NCBI GenBank assembly: GCA_003650785.1
Contig: QMRW01000007.1
Coordinates: forward strand, 1-23,150
Length of the DNA: 23,150 bases
Origin: Thermoprotei archaeon
GTDB taxonomy: Archaea; Thermoproteota; Thermoprotei; Thermofilales; B20-G17
Direction of reading: 5' to 3'
Below the pieces are notes generated by a model. That model was not told the origin of the DNA. It saw only the letters and a program-made list of their open reading frames with translations, and did no database searches. Both the position numbers and the translations under genes were made by a program. Of the stretch, positions 1 to 6,652 are shown piece by piece; positions within the stretch are counted from its first letter, which is position 1, and every line of letters starts with the position of its first letter.

Positions 1-720
1 AATGTAACCTTTGGATATGATCCAGATAATCCAGTACTGAAAAGTCTCAGTTTTAAAATAAATAGTGGAGAGGTTGTAGCTATAGTAGGGCCTACTGGTA
101 GTGGTAAAACTACTATCGTAAACTTAATACTGAGACTTTATGAACCACAGAAAGGAAGGATACTTATAGATGGAATAGATCTAAGAGAGATAGAGTTAAG
201 ATGTCTTAGAGAGCAGATAGGTCTCATACCTCAAGAGCCAGTACTATTTTCAGGTACGGTAATGGACAATTTGAGAATAGCAATACCCCATATGAGTATT
301 GGGGAGATTAAAGAAAGACTTAGAAAACTAGGCCTAGAGGAATTCCTCTTAAAGCTTCCACAAGGCTATGATACGAGAGTAGTGGAGGGAGGAAAGAATC
401 TATCTGTAGGACAGAGGCAGATAATATCAATAGCAAGAGCACTACTGACAGACCCTAGTATACTAATACTGGATGAAGCACTAAGTAGTATAGATCCTAT
501 AAGCGAGTTCATGATTCAGGAAGTACTAAAAAGGAGTCTACAGAATAGAACATGTATAGTAATAGCTCACAGATTATCTACACTAAGACTAGCTGACAGG
601 ATTCTAGTAGTTGTGGATGGAAGAGTGGTAGAAGAAGGCCCTCATGAAGAGCTTATAAAGAAGAGAGGAGTCTATTCTAGATTGTATGAAACTCATTTTG
701 CACTTGCACGTGCTCAGTAG
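1..720 (+). CDS. ABC transporter ATP-binding domain (C-terminal part of an exporter), 5' truncated
   Basis: The reading frame is open from the first base of the window, so this is the last 239 residues of a longer protein. It is an ABC nucleotide-binding domain with all landmarks in order: Walker A GPTGSGKTT (about residues 30-38), Q-loop in IGLIPQEPVLFSG, signature LSVGQRQ (LSGGQ with Gly to Val), Walker B ILILDEALSSID, and the H-loop in AHRLST. The QEPVLFSGTV and VEEGPHEELI wording is typical of type IV exporters (MsbA/MdlB/lipid A-multidrug class), where this domain follows six transmembrane helices; those would lie upstream of the window. ATP hydrolysis would power export of an unknown substrate across the cell membrane. 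An internal ATG at 262 is not a start, since the homology extends to base 1. The substrate cannot be told from this domain. Confidence 0.93.
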   Translation, partial: NVTFGYDPDNPVLKSLSFKINSGEVVAIVGPTGSGKTTIVNLILRLYEPQKGRILIDGIDLREIELRCLREQIGLIPQEPVLFSGTVMDNLRIAIPHMSIGEIKERLRKLGLEEFLLKLPQGYDTRVVEGGKNLSVGQRQIISIARALLTDPSILILDEALSSIDPISEFMIQEVLKRSLQNRTCIVIAHRLSTLRLADRILVVVDGRVVEEGPHEELIKKRGVYSRLYETHFALARAQ

Positions 721-755
721 AAGAGTTTAGGATAAATTAGCCTGAAAGTAATATA

Positions 756-1388
756 ATGATGGTGTTGGTCATGATACAGGAACTACTCTATGAACTGAGA
801 CATAGAGAATTAGAAGAACATAAGAGGGAACCTGAGGTCTACTGGATTACGGATCTATGTAGGTGTCCTTTGAAGAGAGATTTTGAGCTAAGATATCCCG
901 AGCTTACCGAAGCTAATGTCTACAATCCACACTTTATCATAGGTGACCTTGTACACATGGGACTTGTTGAAGTTCTTAAGAGAGCTAGGGCTATAAACTT
1001 ACATAACTTTGAGATTGAAGCAGAGATCGAGAACAGTAGAGAACTAATTATAGGTAATAAGAGAGCTATAGTAAAGGGTAGAGTAGACGTAATTATGAGG
1101 AGTGATAATGAGAAAATAGGTATAGAGATCAAGACATCTAAAAGAGATACTAAGATACCTCATGAAAATCACATTCAGCAATGTAGGCTATACCTATGGC
1201 TCTTTGACTTAGATTATATGCTACTCCTGTACCTCACTCCCGACAGAATAACAGAGTATAAGATTGAAAAGAGAGCGAGTGAAGAAGAAGTCATATCATT
1301 GCTGTCCGATAGAACAGCACCTCGATATACATGGGAATGTAGTTATTGCCTATTTGCAGTCATGTGTCCCAATAAGATCACTGGCTAA
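756..1388 (+). CDS. Cas4-like PD-(D/E)XK nuclease with Fe-S cluster cysteines
   Basis: This 210-residue protein has the full Cas4/RecB-type signature: Cys35 and Cys37 near the N-terminus, motif I His67 in GDLVH, Asp111 in KGRVDVI, Glu124-x-Lys126 in IEIKTS, a QxxxY motif (Gln142, Tyr146), and a C-terminal cysteine cluster Cys195, Cys198, Cys204. In the family these cysteines bind a 4Fe-4S cluster, and the H-D-E-K set binds metal for DNA cleavage. Cas4 usually trims CRISPR spacers before integration, but no cas1, cas2 or repeat array is present here, so this is a stand-alone copy whose job could be general DNA repair. ATGs at 756, 759 and 771 are all possible starts; none has a strong Shine-Dalgarno motif. 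It converges on trmI with a 4-base overlap of the stop codons. Confidence 0.8.
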   Translation: MMVLVMIQELLYELRHRELEEHKREPEVYWITDLCRCPLKRDFELRYPELTEANVYNPHFIIGDLVHMGLVEVLKRARAINLHNFEIEAEIENSRELIIGNKRAIVKGRVDVIMRSDNEKIGIEIKTSKRDTKIPHENHIQQCRLYLWLFDLDYMLLLYLTPDRITEYKIEKRASEEEVISLLSDRTAPRYTWECSYCLFAVMCPNKITG

Positions 1389-2149
1389 GGTCTTCTAGCA
1401 GACACTATATAGCCCGTATGACCTACCATCAGAGTCTTAGGCCTAGTGCTATCCCTTTCCACTCTATACTCCCTCAATAGTAGCTCTACAACGCAGATAT
1501 CGATAAAACCTAGATCTCTCAGCACTATAGAGGTCCTTTCGATTTGATTAATCGTGGGAAGGAATGCTACTAATACTCCTCCAGACCTTAAACACTTTCT
1601 TGCATGTTCTACCACATTCCAAGGATCTGGAAGATCTAGTATTACAGCATCTATCTGATCTTCATCAATACCTTTTCTAATGTCCTTCAGCTTTAGTTCG
1701 ACGTAGTCTAATAGACCTACCGAGTTCAGATTCTCTTTAGCTACTTCAAGAAACTCCTCTCTGACCTCGTAGCTATACACTCTTCCTGTAGGCTTTACTA
1801 GGTATGCGAGTATTGCTGTTAAACAACCTGAGCCTGTACCTGCCTCTACTACTCTACTTCCACTTGAAACAGAAGCTGTTAATATTATGTAGGCAGCATC
1901 CTTCGGATATATGACCTGTGTTTTCCTCTTAAAACCAATATAGACAGCATCCAATATGCTGGGTTTTAGTAGTATAAACTCCTCTCCTAGATGTGTCTTG
2001 ACTCTAGATCCATAGGGTAAGCCTATAACATTGGATAGTCTTATTACTCCTAGATCTGTATGAATATCTCTTCCTTTCTCTACTTTGACCACGAACTTTC
2101 TTTTAAGCGATCTATAAAGAAGAATTATATCTCCCTCACGTACATGCAT
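1385..2149 (-). CDS. trmI: tRNA (adenine-N1)-methyltransferase TrmI
   Basis: 254 residues, the usual size of archaeal TrmI. The N-terminal ~70 residues form the small beta domain of the family, followed by a Rossmann methyltransferase fold with the SAM-binding motif VVEAGTGSGCLTA (residues 100-112), an acidic motif in SYEVREEF (about 126-133) and the catalytic-region motif LDLPDPW (171-177). Archaeal TrmI methylates N1 of adenines 57 and 58 in the T-loop of tRNA using S-adenosylmethionine, which stabilises tRNA at high temperature. The start ATG at 2149 is preceded by GAGGTGAGG (minus strand, about 2153-2161) and by a TATA box about 33 bases upstream, so it appears to have its own promoter. 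The bacterial-type TrmI (m1A58 only) is the close alternative; the fold and reaction are the same. Confidence 0.92.
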   Translation of the reverse strand: MHVREGDIILLYRSLKRKFVVKVEKGRDIHTDLGVIRLSNVIGLPYGSRVKTHLGEEFILLKPSILDAVYIGFKRKTQVIYPKDAAYIILTASVSSGSRVVEAGTGSGCLTAILAYLVKPTGRVYSYEVREEFLEVAKENLNSVGLLDYVELKLKDIRKGIDEDQIDAVILDLPDPWNVVEHARKCLRSGGVLVAFLPTINQIERTSIVLRDLGFIDICVVELLLREYRVERDSTRPKTLMVGHTGYIVSARRP

Positions 2150-2176
2150 GCTCCCTCACCTCAACTACTACAATTT

Positions 2177-2186
2177 CTTTTATATC
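2177..2186 (-). promoter_or_regulatory. TATA box (box A) for trmI
   Basis: On the minus strand this reads GATATAAAAG, a good archaeal box A. It is centred about 33 bases before the trmI ATG, which predicts a very short leader that still includes the GAGGTGAGG ribosome binding site. Confidence 0.6.
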
Positions 2187-2247
2187 ATAGAGCTATAAGT
2201 TCTACCGACACTCTTTAAGGATAAATTACAAAGTTGATGCCAGAGAG

Positions 2248-2267
2248 CTCCCCGCTTTAGTGGGGAG
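2248..2267 (+). repeat. Left palindrome of the 2248-2440 element
   Basis: Nine pairs (one G-T) around a TT loop. The core matches the right palindrome at 2422-2439 except for a G/A change and a T/C change in the loop region. Confidence 0.75.
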
Positions 2268-2319
2268 ATGAATGGTGTCAAACTTAAAATATTTTTCTAA
2301 TTTCTAAAATATTCTCCTG

Positions 2320-2440
2320 TCGGTAGCTGAGGTGGCTGGTCGCCCTCCATAGTGGAGGTATGCCCATCGGGATGGTGGCACACCCCCTGCTCCAAAGTCC
2401 ACAAGGACAGGAGCGCAAATTTCCCCACTTCAGTGGGGAG
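2320..2440 (+). ncRNA. Candidate structured RNA (omega-RNA-like) ending in a palindrome
   Basis: Four perfect or near-perfect hairpins follow one another. CCTCCA/TGGAGG lies at 2344-2358 with a 3-base loop. TGCC-CATC/GATG-GT-GGCA lies at 2361-2380 with one GT bulge. The two-part stem GCTCC-AAA-GTCC/GGAC-A-GGAGC lies at 2389-2414 with loop ACAA. The terminal palindrome is at 2422-2439. Such dense folding in G+C-rich sequence within AT-rich surroundings is what guide RNAs of TnpB (omega RNAs, at the right end of IS200/IS605 elements) look like. No TnpB is nearby, so it may be a relic, a guide acting in trans, or an unrelated structured RNA. Confidence 0.45.
2422..2439 (+). repeat. Right palindrome of the 2248-2440 element
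   Basis: TCCCCACT pairs perfectly with AGTGGGGA around a TC loop. It is the second copy of the palindrome at 2248-2267, in the same orientation, and is followed by GAACATCAATA. Confidence 0.75.
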
Positions 2441-2637
2441 AACATCAATACTAGATAGCCAGTAAATATACACTTCATGTCAAAGAGACAGTGATTGTTG
2501 CGAGATTTAGGCTTTAAAGCCCTATCTGTGGAAATACTAGAGGAGCTTATAATGGGAGTGTTAGACAACTAACCATGTAAGATACTAACAACTTATACTG
2601 AAATCATGCAGCCCTAACTTAAGCGTATTTCATGAGA

Positions 2638-2657
2638 AATCTCAAAGTTCTGAGATT
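2638..2657. repeat. Perfect 7-bp inverted repeat upstream of rpoE
   Basis: AATCTCA and TGAGATT are separated by AAGTTC. It lies about 110 bases before the rpoE start and about 75 bases before its likely TATA box, so it could be an operator or a small hairpin. No known motif is recognised. Confidence 0.4.
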
Positions 2658-2731
2658 ACATGCTTTAATCACTGTAGAGAAATTATTAAGAGAAGTTCAT
2701 CCCCTTCTACGAAAGGCTTAATTAATAGTAG

Positions 2732-2738
2732 TTATATT
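2732..2738 (+). promoter_or_regulatory. Likely TATA box for rpoE
   Basis: TTATATT lies about 31 bases before the rpoE ATG at 2766, predicting a transcript with almost no leader. An alternative box, CTTAATTAAT at about 2718-2727, would give a leader that includes the AGAGGGA motif at 2752-2758. Confidence 0.45.
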
Positions 2739-2765
2739 AGTACGAAGTTGTAAGAGGGACTATTC

Positions 2766-3347
2766 ATGTTTAAATTGATGAAACTTAAGGATGTGGTAAA
2801 AATACCCCCCTCTATGCTTGGTAACCCACTTGAAGAGACAGCATTTAAAATATTGAGAGAACAGTATGAGGGTGTTATAGTACCGGGTATAGGTTTCATT
2901 ATAAGTATCTTAGACGTAGAGGTTTCAGAACTTGGTAGAATAGTGCCAAGAGATCCCTTCCTCTACCACCCCGTTGTATTTAAAGCACTAGTTTACACTC
3001 CACTATTACATGAAGTTGTAGAGGGGGAGGTCACTATGGTTGAGGAGATTGGTGCCTTTGTGAGAATGGGACCTATAGATGGGTTTATGCATAAGAGCCA
3101 GGTATATGACGATACATTCACCTATGATAGAAGACAGTTAGCTATTATAGGAATGAAGAGCGGAAAAGTTCTAAGAAAAGGGGATACTGTCAGAGCGAGA
3201 ATAATGGGCATTAGTATGGAGCTCGAAAAAACCAGAGGCTTAAGAATAGGGCTAACTGCAAGACAAGCATTTCTTGGTAAGTTAGAATGGATTGAAGAGG
3301 AGCTGAAGAAACTTAAAGCAAGAAAGACTAAATCAGTATCTAAGTAG
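2766..3347 (+). CDS. rpoE: DNA-directed RNA polymerase subunit E' (Rpb7 homologue)
   Basis: 193 residues, the usual length for archaeal Rpo7. The N-terminal ~80 residues are the RNP-like tip domain (LKDVVKIPPSMLGNPLEE), followed by an S1/OB-fold RNA-binding domain starting at about residue 82 (VVEGEVTMVEEIGAFVRMGPIDGFMH). With Rpo4 it forms the stalk of archaeal RNA polymerase, which helps open complex formation, RNA binding and termination. In many crenarchaea the next gene is spt4 (RpoE''), but here a DUF89 gene faces it instead and no zinc-ribbon Spt4 frame is seen in the window. The start ATG at 2766 has AGAGGGA upstream; a second ATG at 2778 is possible but the first fits the family N-terminus. 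The 3' end overlaps the convergent DUF89 gene by 15 bases. Confidence 0.95.
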   Translation: MFKLMKLKDVVKIPPSMLGNPLEETAFKILREQYEGVIVPGIGFIISILDVEVSELGRIVPRDPFLYHPVVFKALVYTPLLHEVVEGEVTMVEEIGAFVRMGPIDGFMHKSQVYDDTFTYDRRQLAIIGMKSGKVLRKGDTVRARIMGISMELEKTRGLRIGLTARQAFLGKLEWIEEELKKLKARKTKSVSK

Positions 3348-4202
3348 TGCTACTTTAGAACCCACAGAAATACCAAGTGTATCAGCCACCGGTCTGCACT
3401 TTGCTATAAATAGGTGTGCTACAGGAGGTGGTGGAGGAGTATAGAGAAAGGCTTCATAATTGGCCATACCCTTGGCTATTATGAGGTCAGCTGATACTAT
3501 CATTCTAGAAACCTCATCCGAGACTCTGCCTAGTAGTACTGCGGCATAGTCGCTCTTGGTACTCAATACCCTAGCTACTTCATTAAAACCCATTTCAATA
3601 ACTTCTTCGTAGGTTATGTCATTTTGATAGGCCCCTCCTTTAGCTACTACAATAATCTCCTTACCAGCCTTCGCTAGTTCTTCTACTACTAATTTGTCGA
3701 ATACAGCTTCCCCAGCATTGTCCAATAAGTACACTATTCTTCTGGATCTTCTAACTACATCGAGTATTCTCTGTGTATCATCTAGTGTCAGTTCATAGTT
3801 CAGCAGTTTTGATTTAAGCTCATTCAGTTTTCTAGTAAAGGGAGGAGCACCTGGATCCAAGATATTCGCATTTATGGATACTATAAGAAGAGATCTAAGC
3901 CTCTTATATCCCGAAGTTTCTTTTATCTGTGATAACACTGTTGGAATTAATGAATTTGCAATATAATTTGAACGTATCTTGTACTCTTTATAGGGATCTG
4001 GATTTTTTAGTAGCTTCTTAACCAAACTAAAGCACTTACTCGCTAACTCGATGGTGGAAGACTGTGGACTTACATTCTTGGAGAAGAAGTTTAGTAGTTC
4101 TAGTTCAGCTTTTAGTTTCTCCTCTTCTGGGAGATTCGATTCCAGTATCTCGTTCATCCTCACTCTAAGGAGACACGGTATGCATTCAGCTCTGATCCTC
4201 AT
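3333..4202 (-). CDS. DUF89 family damage-control phosphatase (ARMT1-like)
   Basis: 289 residues with DUF89 landmarks. An N-terminal CIPC pair (Cys7, Cys10), as in the archaeal/bacterial branch, comes first. Asn111 lies in SINANILDPG, the metal-site motif LLDNAGE is at 159-165, NDITYEE at 194-200, and IIAKGMANYEA at 241-251 completes the set. The family consists of metal-dependent phosphatases that remove unwanted phosphorylated metabolites (fructose-1-phosphate and related sugar or cofactor phosphates in studied members); the archaeal substrate is unknown. The ATG at 4202 has a TATA box about 29 bases upstream, so the transcript is probably leaderless. Its 3' end overlaps rpoE by 15 bases, giving antisense transcripts a chance to interact. 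Confidence 0.9.
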   Translation of the reverse strand: MRIRAECIPCLLRVRMNEILESNLPEEEKLKAELELLNFFSKNVSPQSSTIELASKCFSLVKKLLKNPDPYKEYKIRSNYIANSLIPTVLSQIKETSGYKRLRSLLIVSINANILDPGAPPFTRKLNELKSKLLNYELTLDDTQRILDVVRRSRRIVYLLDNAGEAVFDKLVVEELAKAGKEIIVVAKGGAYQNDITYEEVIEMGFNEVARVLSTKSDYAAVLLGRVSDEVSRMIVSADLIIAKGMANYEAFLYTPPPPPVAHLFIAKCRPVADTLGISVGSKVALLRY

Positions 4203-4226
4203 ACTCTATTCTCTAACCCTGAGGAA

Positions 4227-4236
4227 CTATATAAAC
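4227..4236 (-). promoter_or_regulatory. TATA box for the DUF89 gene
   Basis: On the minus strand this is TTTATATAGT, centred about 29 bases before the ATG at 4202, the spacing of a leaderless archaeal transcript. Confidence 0.6.
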
Positions 4237-4253
4237 AGAACACTTTATGGCAA

Positions 4254-4263
4254 AAAGTTAAAT
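4254..4263 (+). promoter_or_regulatory. Possible box A for the small gene at 4291
   Basis: AAGTTAAAT-like sequence after a run of A lies about 30 bases before the ATG at 4291. It would give a leaderless transcript, in keeping with the lack of a ribosome binding site there. Confidence 0.4.
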
Positions 4264-4290
4264 TGTCCTGACTCTCAGTCTACTGTAAAT

Positions 4291-4575
4291 ATGAGAATAC
4301 TCAGAGGAATTGTCAGGAGAATAGATAGACTTGGAGAGAAAATGGTGGACGAAAATAACATAGAGTGGGAGAAATGTATTTTCTACATAGAGCTCATAGG
4401 TTTCAGTAAAAGAACACCTCATGAAAAGCTACCGGAAAACCTCGTAGGTAAAATAGTAAAAGTCTATAGATGGTGTACCTTCGATTGGCATTATAGAACC
4501 AATGTATATGCAACATTAACAGCTGAGGAAACGGAGAGAGTATTAAAGGGAGAGCTCGACCTAACTACTCGATAA
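4291..4575 (+). CDS. Small protein of unknown function (94 aa)
   Basis: I do not recognise a family. The frame is open from 4051, but its first 80 codons run antisense through the DUF89 gene and promoter, so the real start is the ATG at 4291 (MRILRGIVRRIDRLG). The product is soluble and mixed in charge, with a basic N-terminus, two cysteines (in EKCIFYIE and RWCTFDW), and an aromatic-rich block WCTFDWHYRTNVYATL before an acidic C-terminus ending in LTTR. It has no signal peptide or membrane segment. The alternation of hydrophobic and charged residues (KIVKVYRWCTF, VYATLTAEE) suggests a small beta-rich fold such as an OB-like domain, which is only a guess. It lies 108 bases before the RACo-like gene. 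Confidence 0.6.
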   Translation: MRILRGIVRRIDRLGEKMVDENNIEWEKCIFYIELIGFSKRTPHEKLPENLVGKIVKVYRWCTFDWHYRTNVYATLTAEETERVLKGELDLTTR

Positions 4576-4639
4576 ACATAGTAGACACTTACCATGAGAG
4601 ACTGAGATCATAGAGGTTATACTGTACTTCTGAAGGTTA

Positions 4640-4650
4640 AGTGTATATAT
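4640..4650 (+). promoter_or_regulatory. TATA box for the RACo-like gene
   Basis: AAGTGTATATAT-type sequence is centred about 39 bases before the GTG start at 4684, placing transcription start a little upstream of the GAGG ribosome binding site (4671-4674). Confidence 0.5.
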
Positions 4651-4683
4651 GCGCGTGAGATCATGCAAATGAGGACATGAAAA

Positions 4684-6477
4684 GTGGAACAACCTACTGA
4701 AAGAGTCAAAGTAGTGATTAATGGAGTAGTGTATGAGGTAAATAGAGGTACTAATTTGTTAGAGGTATTCAGAGAGCTGGGAATACCCATAAGAGCCTCA
4801 TGTGGAGGATTGGGTTTATGTGGTTCCTGTAAAGTAAGGATACTGAGAGGATATCTAAACCCTCCTTCAGAGAGTGAAGTTAAGTTATTAAGAGACCTAA
4901 TAGAGGAGGGTTGGAGATTAGCTTGCAGAGTTAGGGTAACTAGCGATCTCGAGTTAGAAGTTCCTATTCCTAGGGGTATAGAAGCAGTAGAACGTATCAG
5001 AAGACACATTAGGATAGATCCATACTTACGCATAGTACCTTTAGGTATACTGAAGAGGACGAGAGAACCCGCTGTAAAATACCTCGAGAGAGCGATCAAA
5101 GATCTTGGAATAGAGTTTAGGAGTATAAGTACGAAAGCTCTAGGAAAGGTTATTAGAAAGTTATACTACCAAGATGAAATCACACTAGTGATGACTAAGA
5201 ATGGTCATGTACTCGATATACCCAGATCGGATAGGATTCTAGGTGTAGGAATAGACCTAGGTACGACAACAGTAGTAGGATCACTGATAGATTTGACTGT
5301 GGGAAACATACTAGGTACTATATCCGTGCTCAATGCTCAAGTGAAATACGGAGAGGATATAATAAGTAGAATAAGACATGCACTGAGCATAAAGGGATTT
5401 AGAGAGCTTAGAGAGGCTATCTTAGATACCGTAAACTCGCTGATAACAAGGCTTACTTCTCAGATCGGAGTGAATTCAAATGAGGTATACGAGGTAGCTA
5501 TAGCAGGGAACACTGTAATGACCTCAATACTGTTGAACATTCCTCCATTAACACTTGGTACAGTACCCTTCGAACCGCCCTTCATAGGTGGAACTATAAG
5601 TAAAGCTAAAGATTTGGGATTAAATGTCAACTCTGAAGCTCTCGTACATACACTCCCCATAATAGGAGGATATATAGGAGGAGATGTTGTAGGAGATATT
5701 CTGGCATCAGGTATTTTAGAGGATAAGTGTGCACTCCTTATAGATTTTGGAACTAATGGAGAAGTAATAGTTAAATCAGGTAGCCGTATAGTAGCAACCT
5801 CAGTACCTTCAGGACCTGCTTTTGAAGGAGTTGGCATATCCTCAGGGATGATAGCAGTAGAGGGAGCGATAGAGAGTATAAGGTTGGATAGTGATTTAAA
5901 CCCAGAGTACGAAGTCATAGGAGGTATTAGGCCAAAGGGTATATGTGGAACGGGATATGTAGATCTCCTCTCAGAGCTAATAAGATCGTGTGTGATAAAT
6001 AGAAGTGGAAGGTTCATTAGGGAGAACTCCGAGAGGATAAGATCACGCAATGGAGTCACAGAGTACGTAATAGAATGGAGTGAAAACACAGCTACGGGTG
6101 GAGATATAGTAATAACTCAGAAGGATATAAGAAAACTACAACTAGTGGTAGCTGCTTTTAAAGTAGCCTGTAAAGATCTCATGAAGAAACTGAACATTAC
6201 TATAGAAGATATAGATAGAGTTTATATAGCTGGTAGCTTTGGGTATAAGCTTAATGCTGAAAATGCCATGGAGATAGGGCTACTACCTCCAGTAGAGCTT
6301 GAGAATGTGATATTCATAGGAAATGGATCCTTGAGAGGTGCTGAAATATATTTAATATCAAATGTTGAGAGATCAAAAGCCAAAGAGATAGGTAATAAAG
6401 TAGAAATAATAGATCTACATTCGAGTAATTTTCAAAGAACACTTATAAATGAGCTCTATATGAGTTGGAGAACCTAA
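4684..6477 (+). CDS. Ferredoxin-ASKHA protein like RACo (reductive activator of corrinoid proteins, DUF4445)
   Basis: 597 residues in the RACo arrangement. The N-terminal plant-type 2Fe-2S ferredoxin domain has Cys40, Cys46, Cys49 and Cys81; a linker/middle domain follows. The ASKHA ATPase has phosphate motif 1 GIDLGTTTVV (189-198), phosphate motif 2 LLIDFGTNGEV (351-361), SGPAFEG (376-382) and the C-terminal YIAGSFG motif. In methanogens, acetogens and methylotrophs such proteins use ATP to reduce inactive Co(II) corrinoid to Co(I) for methyl transfer. No corrinoid protein or methyltransferase lies nearby, so the partner here is unknown. The start is GTG at 4684: the frame has a stop at 4678, and GAGG at 4671-4674 is well placed. 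The nearby ATG at 4677 is out of frame. The gene is intact and full length. Confidence 0.85.
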   Translation: MEQPTERVKVVINGVVYEVNRGTNLLEVFRELGIPIRASCGGLGLCGSCKVRILRGYLNPPSESEVKLLRDLIEEGWRLACRVRVTSDLELEVPIPRGIEAVERIRRHIRIDPYLRIVPLGILKRTREPAVKYLERAIKDLGIEFRSISTKALGKVIRKLYYQDEITLVMTKNGHVLDIPRSDRILGVGIDLGTTTVVGSLIDLTVGNILGTISVLNAQVKYGEDIISRIRHALSIKGFRELREAILDTVNSLITRLTSQIGVNSNEVYEVAIAGNTVMTSILLNIPPLTLGTVPFEPPFIGGTISKAKDLGLNVNSEALVHTLPIIGGYIGGDVVGDILASGILEDKCALLIDFGTNGEVIVKSGSRIVATSVPSGPAFEGVGISSGMIAVEGAIESIRLDSDLNPEYEVIGGIRPKGICGTGYVDLLSELIRSCVINRSGRFIRENSERIRSRNGVTEYVIEWSENTATGGDIVITQKDIRKLQLVVAAFKVACKDLMKKLNITIEDIDRVYIAGSFGYKLNAENAMEIGLLPPVELENVIFIGNGSLRGAEIYLISNVERSKAKEIGNKVEIIDLHSSNFQRTLINELYMSWRT

Positions 6478-6603
6478 TGACATCTGACAGGTCTAGCTAG
6501 TATTTAAGCATTAGAGTTAAACTCATACAATCTCAACTTCTGGAAAACGTGAAGATACTACTAGGGAGAACAATAGGATGCATGGGGATTGAGTATACTT
6601 CGA

Positions 6604-6624
6604 CTATATAAGACGTTATATATT
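6604..6624 (+). promoter_or_regulatory. TATA-box region for the HMG-CoA reductase gene
   Basis: Two A/T-rich boxes, TATATAAG at about 6605 and GTTATATATT at about 6615, precede the gene. The second is about 33 bases before the ATG at 6653 and best fits archaeal spacing. Confidence 0.5.
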
Positions 6625-6652
6625 CTTAGCACAACTAACATTGGGAGACCGT

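Larger units (their letters stand above)
2248..2440 (+). mobile_element. Probable IS200/IS605-type remnant or palindrome-associated (PATE/MITE-like) element
   Basis: Two very similar hairpins in the same orientation bracket the segment: CTCCCCGCTTTAGTGGGGAG at 2248-2267 and TCCCCACTTCAGTGGGGA at 2422-2439. Direct, hairpin-forming subterminal palindromes are what the single-strand transposase TnpA of IS200/IS605 recognises, and non-autonomous versions occur in archaea. The inside has no tnpA or intact tnpB, but a plus-strand reading at about 2350-2440 (VEVCPSG...) may be a decayed TnpB 3' end. The orientation is taken from where the structured segment lies relative to the right-hand palindrome. 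The family assignment is inference; the palindromes are directly visible. Confidence 0.5.
2150..2765. other. 616-base intergenic region with a structured insertion
   Basis: This gap between divergent trmI and rpoE holds no convincing intact gene. It contains the trmI promoter, a palindrome-bracketed structured segment (2248-2440) that is visibly richer in G+C than its surroundings, a short protein-like remnant reading around 2500-2570, a perfect 7-bp hairpin (2638-2657), and the rpoE promoter region. A 94-codon minus-strand frame at 2284-2568 crosses the palindromes and looks like a chance reading. Confidence 0.7.

Noticed and set aside
756..2149. Possibility that the Cas4-like gene marks a CRISPR locus
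   Set aside because: No repeat-spacer array, leader or other cas gene is present; direct repeats of the right length were not seen anywhere in the window.
2284..2568. Minus-strand 94-codon frame in the trmI-rpoE gap
   Set aside because: It runs through the palindromes and hairpins of the structured element, has low-complexity Ser at its N-terminus and no promoter or ribosome binding site; the reading is best explained by the folded element.
4051..4290. Upstream 80 codons of the frame that continues into the 94-residue gene
   Set aside because: They lie antisense within the DUF89 gene and its promoter and read as a Ser/Phe run; the start at 4291 gives a sensible protein.
4677..4679. ATG just before the RACo-like gene as its start
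   Set aside because: It is out of frame with the ferredoxin-ASKHA reading; the GTG at 4684 is in frame and has a well-placed GAGG.
5460..6089. Minus-strand frame of 209 codons inside the RACo-like gene
   Set aside because: It is a long shadow; the plus-strand frame carries all ASKHA motifs.
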